A DNA stretch of 64,000 bases from Nonomuraea harbinensis. Lineage in GTDB: Bacteria; Actinomycetota; Actinomycetes; Streptosporangiales; Streptosporangiaceae. Where the stretch lies: assembly GCF_019396385.1 (NCBI RefSeq), contig NZ_JAHKRN010000008.1, forward strand, positions 1 through 64,000. Direction: 5' to 3'. Position numbers and translations under genes: made by a program. Below the pieces are notes generated by a model, which had not been told where the DNA came from, searched no databases, and saw only the letters and a program-made list of their open reading frames with translations. Below are positions 7,357 through 15,490 of this stretch, piece by piece. The stretch's first letter is position 1, and every line of letters starts with the position of its first letter.

Positions 7357-9018
7357 TTGCGTCAGTCGCCAGTCGTCGATACGGGCTCATACCCGGTCAC
7401 GCGAAAGCCCGCACGCGGGCGCGGCACGCTGCTGCGGCTGGTAGGCGCCGGCGTCATGTTCACCGTCATGGCCGACACCACGGCCACCACGCTCGCCGTC
7501 GGCCTGATGCAGCACGGCGACGCCGGGAACGCCCTGCCGCTGAACGACCTGCTCTGGCTGACCAGCGCCGCGTTCGTGCCGATCGCGGCCCTGCTGGCCA
7601 CCGCGGGACGCTGGGCCGACCTGTTCGGCCGCCGCCGCGTGCTGATCATCGGGCTCGTGGTGTTCGTCCTCGGCGGGCTCGCCACGCTCACCGTGCCCGA
7701 CTGGCCGATGGTCCTCGCGGCCAGGGCCGTGCAGGGGGTCGGCGCCGCCGCCATGATCCCGGCCAGCCTCGCCGTGCTCCTCGGCGAGCTGCCCGAGCAC
7801 CAGCGGCGCGGCGCCATCGCGCTGTGGAGCTCCGCGTCCGGCGTCGGCTGCCTGCTCATGCAGGCGGGCGGCGGCTGGCTGGCGGAGGGGTTCGGCTGGC
7901 GCGCGCTGTTCGCGCCGGTCGTCGTGGTCGGCATGCTCCTGCTGCTCGCCGCCACCTGGCTGCCGCCCGGCCTGCCCGCCGGCCGGAGCGGCGCCCGGAC
8001 GCGGCCCGACATGCTCGGCGCGGTCCTGCTGGCCGCCTCGATCGGGGCCATCGTCCTGGCCATCTCCAAGGCGACCTCGTGGGGCGTGGTGTGCGCCTAC
8101 CTGGCCGCCGGCGCGCTCGTCCTGCTGGTCCTGTCGCTCCTGCGGTCCCGCCGGCACCGGGTGCCCGCCGTCGACCTGACGCTCTGGCGGCGGCCCGGCT
8201 TCGCCTGGGGCTGGCTCGCGACCTGGGGATTCGGCGTGCTGTCGTACGGCCTGCTCGCGCTGCAGCCGCTCTACCTCCTGCACCTGGGCTTCCCCATGCT
8301 GGAGGTCGCGCTGTGGCTGACGCCCACCTCCGTCGCCGTGGCGGTGACCGCGTGGCTGGGCGGCAAGGTTGTGCGCAAGCTGGGCCCGTACGGGCTCATC
8401 TACGTCGGCGCCACCGCGTGCGGCGGCTCCTGTGTCGTGGCGCTGGCGCAGAGCGGTCCCACGCTGTGGGGGCTCGCGGCGAGCGTCGGCGTGGGCGTCG
8501 GGGTGGGGGCGCTCGCGCCCGGCACCTCCATGGCCACCACCCTGGCCGCCCAGCCGCACCAGTACGCCTCCGCGGTGGGCGCGGCCGTCATGTCCCGCAT
8601 GGTCGGCGGCGCCGTCGGCGTGGCCACCGTGTCGGTCGTCATCGGCCACCCCTTCATGGTGGGCCCCATGGGCGGTCTGGCCAGCGCGCTGGCGGTGTGC
8701 GTGGCCGTCTCCGTGCTGGTCGGCACGCTCGCCCTGATCAAGATGCTGCGGATGCCGCACGCCACCGGCGAGGTCATGGTCCTGGTGCCCCGCAAGATGC
8801 TGCTGGAGCTGCGCATGCAGCTGGCCACGGTCGCCGCCGAAGCCGACGCGCTGCTGCCCCCGCAGCCCGCCGCCGACCCCGGCCACCCCGCGGTCCCGGC
8901 GGTACCGCCCCAGCTGGGGCGGGGCCAGGCCCACGCCATGAGGCCCGGCTCGCAACCCCGCGTGCACGGGGGCACGCGTCTCGCAAGAACACCAGAAGGG
9001 CTCTCATCATGGCAATGA
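7357..9018 (+). CDS. MFS drug/metabolite exporter, DHA2 (14-helix) type
   Basis: 553 residues from TTG 7357. The gene contains about 14 hydrophobic segments, the loop 2-3 motif GRWADLFGRRRVLIIG and the motif-C-like helix ASSASG (around residues 155-180). These are signs of the DHA2 family of proton-coupled efflux pumps for antibiotics and dyes. A cytoplasmic tail of about 80 residues follows the last helix. I prefer TTG 7357 because GGAGG (7345-7349) sits seven bases upstream, whereas ATG 7342 has no ribosome-binding site. It lies between two flavoenzymes and overlaps the start of the second, so it probably exports their product or substrate. Confidence 0.85.
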   Translation: MRQSPVVDTGSYPVTRKPARGRGTLLRLVGAGVMFTVMADTTATTLAVGLMQHGDAGNALPLNDLLWLTSAAFVPIAALLATAGRWADLFGRRRVLIIGLVVFVLGGLATLTVPDWPMVLAARAVQGVGAAAMIPASLAVLLGELPEHQRRGAIALWSSASGVGCLLMQAGGGWLAEGFGWRALFAPVVVVGMLLLLAATWLPPGLPAGRSGARTRPDMLGAVLLAASIGAIVLAISKATSWGVVCAYLAAGALVLLVLSLLRSRRHRVPAVDLTLWRRPGFAWGWLATWGFGVLSYGLLALQPLYLLHLGFPMLEVALWLTPTSVAVAVTAWLGGKVVRKLGPYGLIYVGATACGGSCVVALAQSGPTLWGLAASVGVGVGVGALAPGTSMATTLAAQPHQYASAVGAAVMSRMVGGAVGVATVSVVIGHPFMVGPMGGLASALAVCVAVSVLVGTLALIKMLRMPHATGEVMVLVPRKMLLELRMQLATVAAEADALLPPQPAADPGHPAVPAVPPQLGRGQAHAMRPGSQPRVHGGTRLARTPEGLSSWQ

Positions 9019-10139
9019 CGACATCCTGCGACGTAGCGATCGTCGGCGCCGGTCTCGGCGGCTGCTTCCTGGCCCTGTTACTGGGCCGCAGCGGCCGGAG
9101 CGTCGTCGTCGTGGAGCAGGGCACGGCCATCCCGGCCGCCGGCGCCGACTTCGTCAAACGCCCCGGCATGGCGGTCCTGGCCCGGCACGGGCTGGGGAGC
9201 CTGGTGGAACGGCACTCGCTCAAACGCGACATCGTCCGCTACTACCACGACGGCGAGCCGATCCAGGAATGCCGTTACCCCGACGGCTTCCTCATCCGCC
9301 CCTACCGCGAGCTGGTCGAGGTCATCTACTCGTCCTGCGCGATGGAGGGCGTCGAGTTCTGGTTCGACTCGCGGATCGAGAGCCTGGAGCGCGACGGCGA
9401 CCAGGTGGCCCGGCTGGTCCTGGCCGACGGCCGCGAGCTGCGGCCCGGCGTGGTCATCGCCGCCGACGGCACCCGCTCGATGGTGCGCCAGGAGCTCGGC
9501 ATCACCAAGGAGACCACCTCCTACCCGCACATGCTGCGGGTGGCCACGGTGCCGCTGACCGCCAGCGTCGCCCGGCTCAACCGGCTCTACTTCAACTCCG
9601 CGGGCTGGTTCAGCTACCTCTATCCGGTCAACGAGGAGCAGGCTCGCGTGTTCGTCGGCCTGCCGCTGGAAGACGACGACGAGGTGTTCGGGCACGGCCT
9701 GCTCGTGGACGCGCTCAAGGAGTTCGTCACCGAGAACGACGACGCCTACGACGTCCTCGGCCCCGCGCACTGGCAGAAGATCCCGGTGGCGGCGATGCGC
9801 GTGCCGGTGTACCACAAGGGCAACGCCGCCCTGCTCGGCTCGGCCGCGTTCGCCTGCCACCCGATGACCGGCATGGGCATGAGCTACACCATGCACGACG
9901 CCGAGATCCTCGCCGGGATCATCTGCGCCGCCGAGGGAGACCCGGCGCTGCTGGAGAAGGGGCTGGAGACCGGGTACGAGCCGCGCAGGCACGCGCACGG
10001 CGAGCTGATCGACTACGGTGACGCGCTGTCAGGGACGTTCCACGACAAGGCGGCCTACCTGGACGTGTTCCGCGAGGACCTGCACGTGTTCGGCGACACC
10101 GAGCCGATCGGCGACGGGTACGTCAGGGTGCTGCGCTGA
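9009..10139 (+). CDS. FAD-dependent monooxygenase (group A-like) with atypical second FAD motif
   Basis: 376 residues. GAGLGG in the N-terminal Rossmann strand (residues 13-18), AADGTRSMVR (151-160) and a C-terminal GMGMSYTMHDAE stretch (288-299) place it with aromatic hydroxylases and epoxidases. The usual G-D-A-A-H contact to the FAD ribityl chain reads GSAAFACHP (277-285), so the Asp is Ser. ATG 9009 or 9015 are both possible; the latter overlaps the exporter stop as ATGA, a sign of translational coupling. It is the last gene of the set and its 3' end overlaps the convergent serine-hydrolase gene by 17 bases. Confidence 0.8.
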   Translation: MAMTTSCDVAIVGAGLGGCFLALLLGRSGRSVVVVEQGTAIPAAGADFVKRPGMAVLARHGLGSLVERHSLKRDIVRYYHDGEPIQECRYPDGFLIRPYRELVEVIYSSCAMEGVEFWFDSRIESLERDGDQVARLVLADGRELRPGVVIAADGTRSMVRQELGITKETTSYPHMLRVATVPLTASVARLNRLYFNSAGWFSYLYPVNEEQARVFVGLPLEDDDEVFGHGLLVDALKEFVTENDDAYDVLGPAHWQKIPVAAMRVPVYHKGNAALLGSAAFACHPMTGMGMSYTMHDAEILAGIICAAEGDPALLEKGLETGYEPRRHAHGELIDYGDALSGTFHDKAAYLDVFREDLHVFGDTEPIGDGYVRVLR

Positions 10140-11217
10140 GCACCGCCGAGCCGATCCGGTCCACGGTGGCGAAGTCGCCGATGCGGTTCTTCAGGATCCC
10201 GACGGCCAGCCCGGTCCGGGTGTCGGCGAAGGCCACCGTGCCGCCGCTGCCCGGCATGCCGAACACGGTGGGCGCGGCGAGCCCCGGGGTGAGCCCGATC
10301 GCGTAGCCCAGCCCCCACGCGGCCTCGACGCCGGTGACCTCGTCGAGGCCGCGCACCGCGGGCGCCGACAGCTCGCGCAGCCGCGCCGGCGGCACCAGTT
10401 CGCCCGTCAGCAGCGCGTCGTAGACGCGCGCCACCGCACGGGCGGTCATCGTGCCGCCGGCCGGGATCTCGGCCGTGAGCACGTCGCGCCGGTTGCTGAA
10501 CCCGGCGTCCGGCATGGCCGCCATCGGCGCCGCCGTGTAGCCGCCGACCACCCGGAAGAACGGGATCCCGTTCCGCAGCGACGGCGGCGGCGTCACCGGC
10601 GGGGCGACCTCCTCGATCCGCGCCAGCCGGCCCAGCTCCGCCTCCGGCACGGCGAAGAACAGCTCGCCCGAGACGCCGAGCGGCCCGGCGACCTCCTCCT
10701 CCAGCACCTGCGAGATCCGCTTGCCCGTGGCCCTGCGCACCACCTCGCCCAGCAGGTAGCCGAAGGTCTGCGGGTGGTAGCCGCACCGGGTGCCCGGCTC
10801 CCACCACGGCTCGGCGTCCGCGATCGCCGCGCACATCAGGTCCCAGTCGCACAGGTCCTCCGGCGTGGTCGCCTCGGGCACACCGGGCACGCCGGCCTGG
10901 TGGGAGAGGGCGTGGCGGATCGTCGCCCGCTCCTTGCCGCGTGCGCCGAACTCCGGCCACAGCTCGGCGATCGGGGTGTCGTACGAGAACGCCTTCCGCT
11001 CGGCCAGCACGTGCACCACGGCCGCGGTGACGCCCTTGCCGGTCGAGGTCGCGTACACGGGGGTGCTTGACGTGAACGGCCGCCCGGTCGCCGCGTCCGC
11101 CACCCCGGCCACCACGTCCGCCAGCAGCTCTCCCCGCCGGTAGACGGCCACCTGCAGCCCGCGCTCCGCGCCCGACGCCACCAGCTCGTCGGCGATGTCC
11201 TGCACGATCTTCTGCAT
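10123..11217 (-). CDS. Beta-lactamase-family serine hydrolase (class C / esterase type)
   Basis: 364 residues without a signal peptide, so cytoplasmic. The nucleophile motif S-x-x-K is STGK (58-61). The second motif, normally Y-x-N, reads YHP at 147-149, and a GSGG sequence replaces the third motif near the C-terminus. This pattern fits EstB-like esterases or aminopeptidases of the fold rather than a true beta-lactamase. ATG 11217 is chosen because AAGGTGA is spaced five bases before it; the open frame continues upstream but lacks family features. Confidence 0.75.
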   Translation of the reverse strand: MQKIVQDIADELVASGAERGLQVAVYRRGELLADVVAGVADAATGRPFTSSTPVYATSTGKGVTAAVVHVLAERKAFSYDTPIAELWPEFGARGKERATIRHALSHQAGVPGVPEATTPEDLCDWDLMCAAIADAEPWWEPGTRCGYHPQTFGYLLGEVVRRATGKRISQVLEEEVAGPLGVSGELFFAVPEAELGRLARIEEVAPPVTPPPSLRNGIPFFRVVGGYTAAPMAAMPDAGFSNRRDVLTAEIPAGGTMTARAVARVYDALLTGELVPPARLRELSAPAVRGLDEVTGVEAAWGLGYAIGLTPGLAAPTVFGMPGSGGTVAFADTRTGLAVGILKNRIGDFATVDRIGSAVLSAAP

Positions 11218-11299
11218 GTCTGTCACCTTAACGCTGGTATGACCGCCCTGGTGGCAGGAAGTCATCGGCGGGCCGGCCCCCGCCACGGAGGACGCGGCG

Positions 11300-11632
11300 T
11301 CATGGCGTCGTGAGCCCGGGCTTCGCGCCGTCCTGACGCGGTGGGCGGCCCGCCGCGGTGACCACCAGCTCCGCCCGCCCGGCCACCTCCGCCACCTCGA
11401 ACCCGGCCGCGCCGAGGATCGTGCGTAACGCGAGCCGGACGGCCGTGCGGATGGTGTCGTGACGGGAGGGGTCACCGGACGGGACGCTCCAGCGCACCAC
11501 CACGCCGCGCTCCGGGTCGCACCACACGCTGAGCCCGCCGTCGCTCGGCTTGCGGGACGGCGCCACGGCGAATCCGGCGTCTCTGAGCTCCTGGCACACC
11601 AGGCGCTCCAGCTCGGGATCCGCCACGTTCAT
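11300..11632 (-). CDS. Hypothetical 110-residue protein
   Basis: Begins MNVADPELERLVCQELRDAG and continues with an alternating beta/alpha pattern, including SVWCDPERGVVVRW and TAVRLALRTILGAAGFEVAEVAG. There is no signal or membrane helix. It is divergent from the nucleotidyltransferase gene by about 70 bases. The family is unknown to me. The protein-like composition and the conserved-looking start support it; the ribosome-binding site is weak. Confidence 0.55.
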   Translation of the reverse strand: MNVADPELERLVCQELRDAGFAVAPSRKPSDGGLSVWCDPERGVVVRWSVPSGDPSRHDTIRTAVRLALRTILGAAGFEVAEVAGRAELVVTAAGRPPRQDGAKPGLTTP

Positions 11633-11701
11633 GACAACTCGCTGCCCATGACCGCCCGCCGCGAACCTACCCTCAGGTGCGAGCGCCGTACCTCCCGTAC
11701 G

Positions 11702-12718
11702 ATGGCGGGCGTGCGCGTGGGGGAAGCCGTGGACACGGCCCGACGGTGGGTGCGCGACGAGGGCGCCCGCCTGCCCGGCTTCGGCGGCGCGTTCCTGACC
11801 GGCTCGGCGCTGTGGGCGCCGCCCGGCTCCGCGCTGCCGCCGCACTCCGACGTGGACGTGATGGTGGTGCTCGACGAGCCCGCCGGGCACGGACGCAAGA
11901 TCCGGTACGGGGGAGCGCTCCTGGACGTGTCGTTCCTGCCCGCCACCCGGGTGGAGTCGGCCGAGGCCGTGCTGCGCGACTACCACCTGGCCGGCGCCTT
12001 CCACCGGCCCGGCGTGCTGGCCGACCCCACCGGGCGGCTGTCGGACCTGGGCCGTGAGGTGTCCCGCCGGTTCGCCGGGCGGCGCTGGGTGCTGGCCCGC
12101 TGTGACCACGCCCTGGAGACGGTCCGCGCCCGGCTGGCCGGCGCCGGCTCGCCGGGGCCCCTGCCCGACCAGGTGAACGCGTGGCTGTTCGGCACCGGGG
12201 TGACGGCGCACGTCCTGCTGGTCGCCGGGCTGCGCAACCCGACCGTCCGCCGCCGGTACGCGGCCACCCGCGAGCTGCTCGCCGGCCGCGGCCTCGGCGA
12301 CCGCCACGAGCACCTCCTCGACCTGCTCGGCTGCGCCGCCATGACCCCGGGCCGGGTCCGGCGCCATCTGGACGGGCTGGAGCGGCTCTTCGACACGGCC
12401 GCGCGGGTGGACGCCCCCGGCTACCGCTTCGACTCCGACATCACCGCCGCCGCCCGGCCGATCGCCGTCGGCGGCAGCCGCGCCCTCATCGACGCCGGCC
12501 TGCACCGGGAGGCGGTCTTCTGGCTGGCGGCCACCTACGCGCGCTGTCTGCTCAAGCTCGCCGCGGCCGGTCGGCCGGCCCCCGAGGACTCCCTCCTCGA
12601 ACTCCTCTCCGACCTGGGCGCGGACACCCCCGCCGCCCGCCAGGCCCGCGCCGCCACCGTCCTGGCGGCCCTCCCGTCCCTCCGGCGCACGGCGGGACAC
12701 CTGGCCCCGCCCGCCTGA
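11702..12718 (+). CDS. Nucleotidyltransferase-fold protein (aminoglycoside adenylyltransferase-like)
   Basis: 338 residues. The minimal nucleotidyltransferase signature is at the N-terminus: GS at 34-35, then SDVDVMVVLD with Asp50 and Asp52 as metal ligands. A third acidic position is likely in LLDVSFLP. The rest is helical (about 100-330) and resembles the substrate-binding bundles of small-molecule adenylyltransferases. The target could be an antibiotic, a tRNA-like RNA or a protein; no neighbour settles this. The start ATG has no strong ribosome-binding site; GTG 11711 is an alternative. Confidence 0.7.
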   Translation: MAGVRVGEAVDTARRWVRDEGARLPGFGGAFLTGSALWAPPGSALPPHSDVDVMVVLDEPAGHGRKIRYGGALLDVSFLPATRVESAEAVLRDYHLAGAFHRPGVLADPTGRLSDLGREVSRRFAGRRWVLARCDHALETVRARLAGAGSPGPLPDQVNAWLFGTGVTAHVLLVAGLRNPTVRRRYAATRELLAGRGLGDRHEHLLDLLGCAAMTPGRVRRHLDGLERLFDTAARVDAPGYRFDSDITAAARPIAVGGSRALIDAGLHREAVFWLAATYARCLLKLAAAGRPAPEDSLLELLSDLGADTPAARQARAATVLAALPSLRRTAGHLAPPA

Positions 12719-12748
12719 CCACGCGCGTACTCCCCGCGGCTCCCTGGG

Positions 12749-13606
12749 TCAGGCGGTGACCGCGTGGAGGGCGCCGGGCTGGCGGCCGGTCAGGTGGTCC
12801 AGGGACGCGGCCGTGGTCTCGTCGGCGGGAAGGTAGACGACGAGCCGCTGGTCGGCGTCCGCCAGGTCGAGGGACTCCACGACCAGCCGGAGCTCGCCCG
12901 CGCCCGGATGGGCCAGCCGCTCGCGGTAAGGGGTCGCGGGCGGCGCCGGCGGGGCGTGGAGCAGCTCGGTGAACCCCGCACCGGCCGTGATCGTCAGCTC
13001 CTCGACGAGGTGTCCGGCCCGCGCGTCACCCATGGCGGCGGCCAGCCGCAGGGCGGTGGCCCGACCGGCGGCCACCGCGCCCCACTCGGGGAAGGCGGCC
13101 CGCGCGCGGGGGTCGGTGAACACGTAGCGGGCCAGGTTGGGCTGATCGTCGTCGAGGACGCCCAGCGCCGCCACCATCAGGGCGTAGCCGGCGGTGTGCG
13201 CCAGCACGTCGTCCAGCCGGTTGAGCAGGACGGCCGGGGCCGGCTCCAGCCGGTCGAGCAGCGCACGGAGCGTGGGCCGCACCGTGCGCGCGGGCGAGGA
13301 CGCGGCGGCGGAGCAGAGCAGCGCGTCGCCGCCGGCCATCTTGGCCAGGTGGCGCAGGTGCAGCCGCTGCTCGAAGCTCAGCCCGAGCACGTCGGCGAGC
13401 GCCCCCAGCACCTGGGCGGACGGGTTGCGGTCGCGGCCCTGCTCCAGCCGGGTCAGGTACTCGACGCTGATGCCCGCCAGCGTCGCCAGCTCGGCCCGGC
13501 GCAGCCCGGGGGTGCGGCGCCGCGGCCCCTCCGGCAGGCCGACGTCGCCCGGTCTGACCGCTTCCCGGAGGCCGCGCAGGTAGGCGGCCAGCTCGTTCCC
13601 GCTCAC
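12749..13606 (-). CDS. MmyB-type XRE-family transcriptional regulator
   Basis: 285 residues from GTG 13606. The helix-turn-helix is at about residues 34-78 (TPGLRRAELATLAGISVEYL, then a second helix with NPSAQVLGALADVLGL). The C-terminal ligand-binding domain (about 105-270, MmyB-like) is found in many actinomycete regulators and binds small or fatty ligands. It is divergently placed 135 bases from the aldo/keto reductase and is most likely its repressor, the common arrangement for this family. Confidence 0.85.
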   Translation of the reverse strand: MSGNELAAYLRGLREAVRPGDVGLPEGPRRRTPGLRRAELATLAGISVEYLTRLEQGRDRNPSAQVLGALADVLGLSFEQRLHLRHLAKMAGGDALLCSAAASSPARTVRPTLRALLDRLEPAPAVLLNRLDDVLAHTAGYALMVAALGVLDDDQPNLARYVFTDPRARAAFPEWGAVAAGRATALRLAAAMGDARAGHLVEELTITAGAGFTELLHAPPAPPATPYRERLAHPGAGELRLVVESLDLADADQRLVVYLPADETTAASLDHLTGRQPGALHAVTA

Positions 13607-13741
13607 GCAGGGCAGTCTAGGCGGGACGGCGCCCGCGCATCGTGGCCCTGTCAGGGCCAGTCTCCGCCCGGTCTCCCTCCCCGGACGGCGGCCCCGCCAT
13701 GGTGGACCCCGTACGGAATGACGAGTGAAGGGAAGACGGCC

Positions 13742-14734
13742 ATGAGGTACCGGTTGCTCGGGCGTACCGGGTTGAGGGTGTCGGAGCTGTTCCTCGGCGC
13801 CATGACGTGGCGGGCGGTGACGCCCGGGGTGCGCGCGATGATGGACCTGTACGAGGACGCGGGCGGCAACGTCGTCGACACGGCCTCCGCCTACGGCGAG
13901 TCGGAGAGCGTGGTCGGCGAGGTGCTGGAAGGGCGGCGGGACCGGTTCGTGGTGGCGACCAAGTACACCCTGACCCGCGACGCCGGCGACCTCAACGCGG
14001 CGGGCAACCACCGCAAGAACCTCGTGCTCTCCCTGGAGCAGAGCCTGCGGCGGCTGCGCACCGACTATGTGGACCTGCTCTGGGTGCACATCTGGGACCG
14101 GCACACGCCGCTGGAGGAGACGATGCGGGCCCTCGACGACGTGGTCCGAGCGGGCAAAGTACTCTATGTCGGGATATCGGATGCGCCGGCGTGGGTGGTG
14201 AGCCGGGCCAACACGCTGGCGGAGTGGCGCGGATGGACGCCGTTCGCGGGCCTCCAGGTGCCCTACAGCCTGCTGTGGCGCGACGTCGAGCGCGAGCTGC
14301 TGCCGATGGCGGAGGAGTCGGGGCTGACGGTGGCCGCCTGGGCGACGCTCGCCCAAGGCGTGCTGTCGGGCAAGTACACCGCCGGCCCCGCTCCCGAGAC
14401 CCCCACCAGGATCGAGCCCGGGGCGGTGACGGAACGCGAGCACGCGGCGGCCAGAGCCGTCATGGACGTGGCCGACGACCTGGGCGTCACGCCGTCGCAG
14501 GTGGCGATCGCCTGGACCCGGGCCCGCTCGCGCGTGGTGCACCCCATCGTCGGCGCGAGCACCCCCGGCCAGCTCACCGACAACCTCGCCGCGGCGGACG
14601 TCACCCTCCCCGAGGAGGCCATGGACCGCCTCGCCCGGGCGGCGCCCTTCACCCGCGGCTTCCCCGCCGACTTCATCGCCGAGGCCGGCGCGGTCTTCGG
14701 CACCCGGATCGACCGCCTCGACGGCCGCCCCTGA
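13742..14734 (+). CDS. Aldo/keto reductase
   Basis: 330 residues, full length for the family. The catalytic tetrad is visible as Asp46 (VVDTASAYG), Tyr51, Lys74 (ATKY) and His116 (LWVHIWD). The C-terminal NADPH site follows the family pattern (PIVGASTPGQLTDNLAA). It reduces aldehydes or ketones with NADPH in the cytoplasm. GAAGGGAAG precedes the ATG. It is divergent from an MmyB regulator, which suggests substrate-induced detoxification of carbonyl compounds. Confidence 0.9.
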   Translation: MRYRLLGRTGLRVSELFLGAMTWRAVTPGVRAMMDLYEDAGGNVVDTASAYGESESVVGEVLEGRRDRFVVATKYTLTRDAGDLNAAGNHRKNLVLSLEQSLRRLRTDYVDLLWVHIWDRHTPLEETMRALDDVVRAGKVLYVGISDAPAWVVSRANTLAEWRGWTPFAGLQVPYSLLWRDVERELLPMAEESGLTVAAWATLAQGVLSGKYTAGPAPETPTRIEPGAVTEREHAAARAVMDVADDLGVTPSQVAIAWTRARSRVVHPIVGASTPGQLTDNLAAADVTLPEEAMDRLARAAPFTRGFPADFIAEAGAVFGTRIDRLDGRP

Positions 14735-14741
14735 CACCGGA

Positions 14742-15341
14742 TCAGGGGAGGACCTGGAGACCCAGGGCGGTGACGATGATCGTGGCCTGGTGGGGGTCGA
14801 CGGTCGCGTCGCGCAGGGTGACCGCCGACGGGTCGAGCGTGCTCAGGTCGCTGCCGCGCAGGTCGCACGAGGTCAGGTCGGCCCGGCGCAGCGTGGCGCC
14901 GCTGAGGTCGCAGCGGCGCAGGGTGGCGCCCGTCAGGTCGGCCCCCGACAGGTCGGCCTCGCGCAGGCGGACCCCGTCGAAGGTGCTGCCCCGCAGGTCG
15001 GCGCCCGCCAGCGAGGTGAACGACCAGTCGCCGCCGTCGACCTTGAGCAGCCCGTAGGTGCAGCCCGAGAACGTGCTGCCCGTCAGCTTGCAGCCGTTGA
15101 ACGTGGCGTCGAAGAACGAGCAGCTCCCGAACGTGCACGCGACGAAGGCGGCGTCGGCGTGGACCGACACGTTGAAGCGGACGTTGCTGAACGTGCACTC
15201 CTCGAAGGTCGTGCCGACGTCGGCCATCTCCATCATGTCGAGGTCGACGAACCGCACCCGCCGGAAGGTCTCGCCGTCGAGGTCGCGGTCGTCCCACTCG
15301 TCGGGGCCGATCGTGGCGTCGGCCGTCACGCGTGTCGTCAT
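14742..15341 (-). CDS. Pentapeptide-repeat protein
   Basis: 199 residues, almost entirely A/S/T-D/N/C-L/F-x-x repeats (for example ADLSGADLTGATLRRCDLSG), predicted to fold as a right-handed quadrilateral beta-helix. Proteins of this length and fold (MfpA/Qnr-like) mimic DNA and protect DNA gyrase, but many pentapeptide proteins have other roles. The overlap of its ATG with the stop of a 24-codon leader ORF (ATGA) suggests that its translation depends on that leader. It ends 8 bases from the convergent aldo/keto reductase. Confidence 0.85.
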   Translation of the reverse strand: MTTRVTADATIGPDEWDDRDLDGETFRRVRFVDLDMMEMADVGTTFEECTFSNVRFNVSVHADAAFVACTFGSCSFFDATFNGCKLTGSTFSGCTYGLLKVDGGDWSFTSLAGADLRGSTFDGVRLREADLSGADLTGATLRRCDLSGATLRRADLTSCDLRGSDLSTLDPSAVTLRDATVDPHQATIIVTALGLQVLP

Positions 15342-15412
15342 CGCGCGACCGCCTCCACCCGCTCGCCGGCGACGACCACGCGGTCGCCGCCGGCGTTGTC
15401 CGTGAACTCCAC
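15338..15412 (-). CDS. 24-codon leader ORF upstream of the pentapeptide-repeat gene
   Basis: GTG 15412 has a perfect AAGGAGG (15422-15428) nine bases upstream. The peptide reads VEFTDNAGGDRVVV, then AGERVEAVAR, and its TGA overlaps the next ATG as ATGA. The combination of an ideal ribosome-binding site and a coupled stop is unlikely by chance. It may be an attenuating leader peptide that makes pentapeptide-protein synthesis respond to ribosome stalling, or a short independent protein. Confidence 0.5.
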   Translation of the reverse strand: MEFTDNAGGDRVVVAGERVEAVAR

Positions 15413-15490
15413 CGTCAGCCGCCTCCTTCGATGATCGGAGGCAAACCTCCCACACCCCACCGACAGAAACGGAAGAGCGCGCGCCGCCGG

